Shown: positions 61,975 through 64,000 of the stretch, in pieces
Position numbering within the stretch: position 1 is the first letter of the stretch
Layout: each line of letters opens with the position of its first letter
NCBI GenBank assembly: GCA_023386815.1
Contig: JAEWIZ010000026.1
Span: 62,001-126,000 of the forward strand
Direction of reading: 5' to 3'
DNA length: 64,000 bases
From: Bacillota bacterium
GTDB lineage: Bacteria; Bacillota; Clostridia; Lachnospirales; Lachnospiraceae
Translations under genes and position numbers: made by a program
Notes under the pieces: generated by a model
What the model was told of the DNA's origin: nothing
Database searches by the model: none
What the model saw: the letters and a program-made list of their open reading frames with translations, nothing else

Positions 61975-62574
61975 ATGAAGGATATTGATATCAGGGTTGT
62001 TAAGACACTGGAGGGAATTTATGAAAGCTTTCTATTGTGTCTGGAGGAAGTTGGCTTTCAGAATATGACGGTCAAGAATATAACAGAGAAAGCACGTATT
62101 AACCGGTCTACCTTTTATGCTCATTTTACGGATAAATATGATCTAAGGGATAAATATCTTGATAACATGTTAAAGGATTATGTGTTACATTTGGATACAA
62201 ATTTTATCCAAAAGCAAGAAATATCCATGGAATCCTATTTCGGTGAACTAAAGCAATGTCTACAGGCATTTTTAAAGAGGAAGAGGGAATATCTGATCCT
62301 ATGGAATGCAAATCTGCTAGAGCGAAACTTCTTCGAAGAAATGATCAGCAGCGGGATTGAAAAACTGGTAGATGGGTTTCACCAGGCAGCAGATATCCCT
62401 AAGGGAAAAGAACAGTTTTATAGTCTGTATGCAAATCTTTTTCTAGGAAATATGATGGTCAGTGTAAGATGGTGGTTTGAGAAGGGACAAAATATAGATA
62501 TTGATACCTATACAAAGATGATGATTAAGCATATGTCTGAGGGGATCTTTCATACGCTTAAGCATATTTGCTAA
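61975..62574 (+). CDS. TetR/AcrR-family transcriptional regulator
   Basis: This 199-residue repressor has an N-terminal helix-turn-helix at about 20-60 (GFQNMTVKNITEKARINRSTFYAHFTDKYDL in parts; STFYAHF is the recognition-helix pattern). A ligand-binding helical domain with a C-terminal TetR_C-like end (ANLFLGNMMVSVRWWFEKG) follows. It is divergent from the flavoenzyme gene, its probable target; the inducer would be a substrate of that enzyme. The ATG at 61975 has AAAGAGG upstream; the longer frame starts inside the promoter. Confidence 0.9.
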   Translation: MKDIDIRVVKTLEGIYESFLLCLEEVGFQNMTVKNITEKARINRSTFYAHFTDKYDLRDKYLDNMLKDYVLHLDTNFIQKQEISMESYFGELKQCLQAFLKRKREYLILWNANLLERNFFEEMISSGIEKLVDGFHQAADIPKGKEQFYSLYANLFLGNMMVSVRWWFEKGQNIDIDTYTKMMIKHMSEGIFHTLKHIC

Positions 62575-62708
62575 ATATCCAGTCAAAACATTGTCAACTA
62601 GCACCATTGCATAGTAAGATATAAAATGTTATCTTATTTTAGAGCAAGCGATTGCGTAAATTATAATTGCAGGATTGAGCAACATTGTAAAGGAAAGAGG
62701 ACTGATGT

Positions 62709-63743
62709 ATGTCAGATCAAAGTAGGAATCCTATGGTAAAGAAAAAGTTGACAATTTCAGATATAGCAGATGCTTTAGGAGTATCTAAAACTACTGTTTC
62801 CAGGTCTTTGTCCGGGAAAGGAAGGATTGGCTCCGAGACCAAAGAGCGGGTGTTGGAATATATTAAGGAGCATGATTATAAGCCTAACGTGATGGCCAAG
62901 GGGCTGGCACAGTCAAAGACTTATAATATTTGTGTCGTATATCCGACTGACTGCGCAACAAATGAACTTCCTTTTTTTCAAAAGTGTTTGATTGGAATTG
63001 TGCAAAGAGCTGCTAAGGAGCAATATGACATACTGATTGCGATGGTGAGCAATACAGATATTTCTCAATTAAAGCGTATTATAGAAAACCATAAGGTAGA
63101 TGGGGCTATTATTTTGAGAACACTTACGGAGGATTATAGTGTGAGGTTCTTAAAGCAGAATGGGATACCTTTTGTTACCGTTGGAAGTACAACAGAAGAG
63201 GGCGTTGTTCAGGTTGATAACGACAATTATGCGGCCTGTAGGGCGTTGACTATGATTCTTCTTTCCGAGGGAATGAAGAAGATTGCGCTAATCGGTGGAA
63301 ATATGCAGCATGTAGTAACTCAAAATCGATGTCAGGGATTTCAAGAAGCCTTTGAAAAATGGGGTAAAAAAGTTGATGAGCGCCTAATTTATCTGGGAAG
63401 AGAAGAGCTTGCCGATATAGAAAATAGTGTGGACGATGCGGTAAAAAATCAAGTAGAGTGCATTATTGCAATGGATGATGATATTTGTAAAAAAATACTA
63501 GATAAGCTAAAAAGAGATCAACTGGAAGTACCTCAGAATATAAAAGTTGCATCCTTCTATTACAGTAGTGAGCTTAATAATCACACCCCATCCATAACTT
63601 CCTTAAAATTTGACGTCCCTGAGCTGGGTACTGCAGCTTGTAACACACTGTTTGCAATATTGAATGGAAAGGAAGTACAGCAGAAGACAATTCTTGGCTA
63701 TGAAGTGGTTCTTAAGGATTCCACATCAGCAAGAGGTATTTAG
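62709..63743 (+). CDS. LacI-family transcriptional regulator
   Basis: This 344-residue regulator has a LacI helix-turn-helix at about 14-36 (TISDIADALGVSKTTVSRSL) and the hinge helix KPNVMAKGLAQSKT. A sugar-binding periplasmic-protein-like domain follows (YNICVVYPTD, VDGAIILRTL, VDNDNYAACRALTMILL, IALIGGN). It represses sugar genes and is released by a sugar. No target gene lies beside it in the window. It has an AGAGG-type site and is followed by a long terminator. Confidence 0.93.
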   Translation: MSDQSRNPMVKKKLTISDIADALGVSKTTVSRSLSGKGRIGSETKERVLEYIKEHDYKPNVMAKGLAQSKTYNICVVYPTDCATNELPFFQKCLIGIVQRAAKEQYDILIAMVSNTDISQLKRIIENHKVDGAIILRTLTEDYSVRFLKQNGIPFVTVGSTTEEGVVQVDNDNYAACRALTMILLSEGMKKIALIGGNMQHVVTQNRCQGFQEAFEKWGKKVDERLIYLGREELADIENSVDDAVKNQVECIIAMDDDICKKILDKLKRDQLEVPQNIKVASFYYSSELNNHTPSITSLKFDVPELGTAACNTLFAILNGKEVQQKTILGYEVVLKDSTSARGI

Positions 63744-63789
63744 TAATATAAAGGCTGTATTATAATAGAGTTATCAATTAAATTATATA

Positions 63790-63867
63790 ACAGAGCTGGC
63801 TATCATACAGCAGGAGCCTTGGACTTAACGTCTGAGCCCAGCAGTAGGATAGCCAGTTCTGTTTTTA
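63790..63867 (+). terminator. Large terminator of the LacI gene
   Basis: A 15-bp stem (ACAGAGCTGGCTATC with GATAGCCAGTTCTGT, one G-T) closes a 43-base, internally pairing loop and is followed by TTTTT. The final 130 bases of the window show nothing I can support. Confidence 0.82.
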
Positions 63868-64000
63868 GGCTTGAGTATTTGTTGCACAGGGAACCTTGTA
63901 TTTTATGAGCATCTGATTGCTCAGTTGCTAAGATTTCAAGAAAGTCCAGAAAGAGGTATATAAAATGCATAATATCGGCTTATCTTGATATCAAAATGGA

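Overview
The window is a low-GC, strictly anaerobic Firmicutes chromosome segment. It most resembles a spore-forming, carbohydrate-degrading Lachnospiraceae (Lachnoclostridium/Anaerocolumna-like). The pointers are a lone [FeFe]-hydrogenase-like protein, a flavodiiron protein with a flavodoxin, an enoate-reductase-type flavoenzyme, the block GntR regulator-mcsA-mcsB-clpC-(small gene)-radA, a 71-nt tRNA-Trp, and AraC-type two-component control of a sugar ABC transporter. No phage, insertion sequence, CRISPR array or rRNA was seen. The species is inferred from gene content only.

Layout. 1-4.5 kb: the 3' end of dnaE, pfkA, an ECF sigma factor with its overlapping membrane anti-sigma, and an acidic membrane protein. 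4.9-9.4 kb: a secreted Ig-like surface protein, a bacteriohemerythrin-like protein and a hydrogenase-like protein. 9.8-13.4 kb: VanZ-like and small membrane proteins, an HD-domain hydrolase behind a tandem ribosome-binding-site repeat, and an M29 aminopeptidase with a large extra N-terminal half. 13.6-15.9 kb: an ABC exporter pair. 16.2-19.4 kb: purM-purN-purD. 19.8-24.0 kb: an SH3/glucosaminidase cell-wall enzyme followed by a membrane-anchored cohesin-like protein; both carry a cadherin-like sandwich. 24.0-30.8 kb: the protein-quality-control block, with a YtrA-type GntR regulator where CtsR normally sits. 31-34 kb: tRNA-Trp, small unknowns, a duplicated-domain zinc-ribbon protein and an HDOD protein. 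34.6-39.6 kb: a complete branched-chain amino acid ABC transporter (binding protein, two permeases, two ATPases). 39.9-45.7 kb: a ferritin-like protein, a LysM/GH18-fold protein with a degenerate active site, unknowns, a tandem SRPBCC protein, a frameshifted small gene and a DEAD-box helicase. 45.8-57.5 kb: carbohydrate genes. These are a ROK regulator, a zinc dehydrogenase and a PfkB sugar kinase, then a YesN/YesM-type two-component system divergent from a CUT1 sugar ABC transporter and a GH78-like rhamnosidase-family protein. 57.6-62.6 kb: flavodoxin, flavodiiron protein, and an Old Yellow Enzyme/dienoyl-CoA-reductase-like protein divergent from a TetR regulator. 62.7 kb to end: a LacI regulator and a large terminator hairpin.

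How the genes work together. The two-component system probably senses an oligosaccharide outside the cell and switches on the transporter, whose cargo the GH78-like enzyme would cut inside the cell. The dehydrogenase and PfkB kinase would feed a polyol or ketose into glycolysis. McsA/McsB/ClpC mark and unfold damaged proteins, and RadA assists recombination. The flavodoxin, flavodiiron, hemerythrin-like and hydrogenase-like proteins fit redox and oxygen handling in an anaerobe.

The most unusual items are a 24-bp tandem repeat that duplicates Shine-Dalgarno/anti-Shine-Dalgarno hairpins ahead of the HD-domain gene, the GntR-for-CtsR swap with a dyad operator on the promoter, the apparently inactive GH18-fold protein, and a dispersed intergenic palindrome family. 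Nothing in the window amounts to a clearly new multi-gene system.
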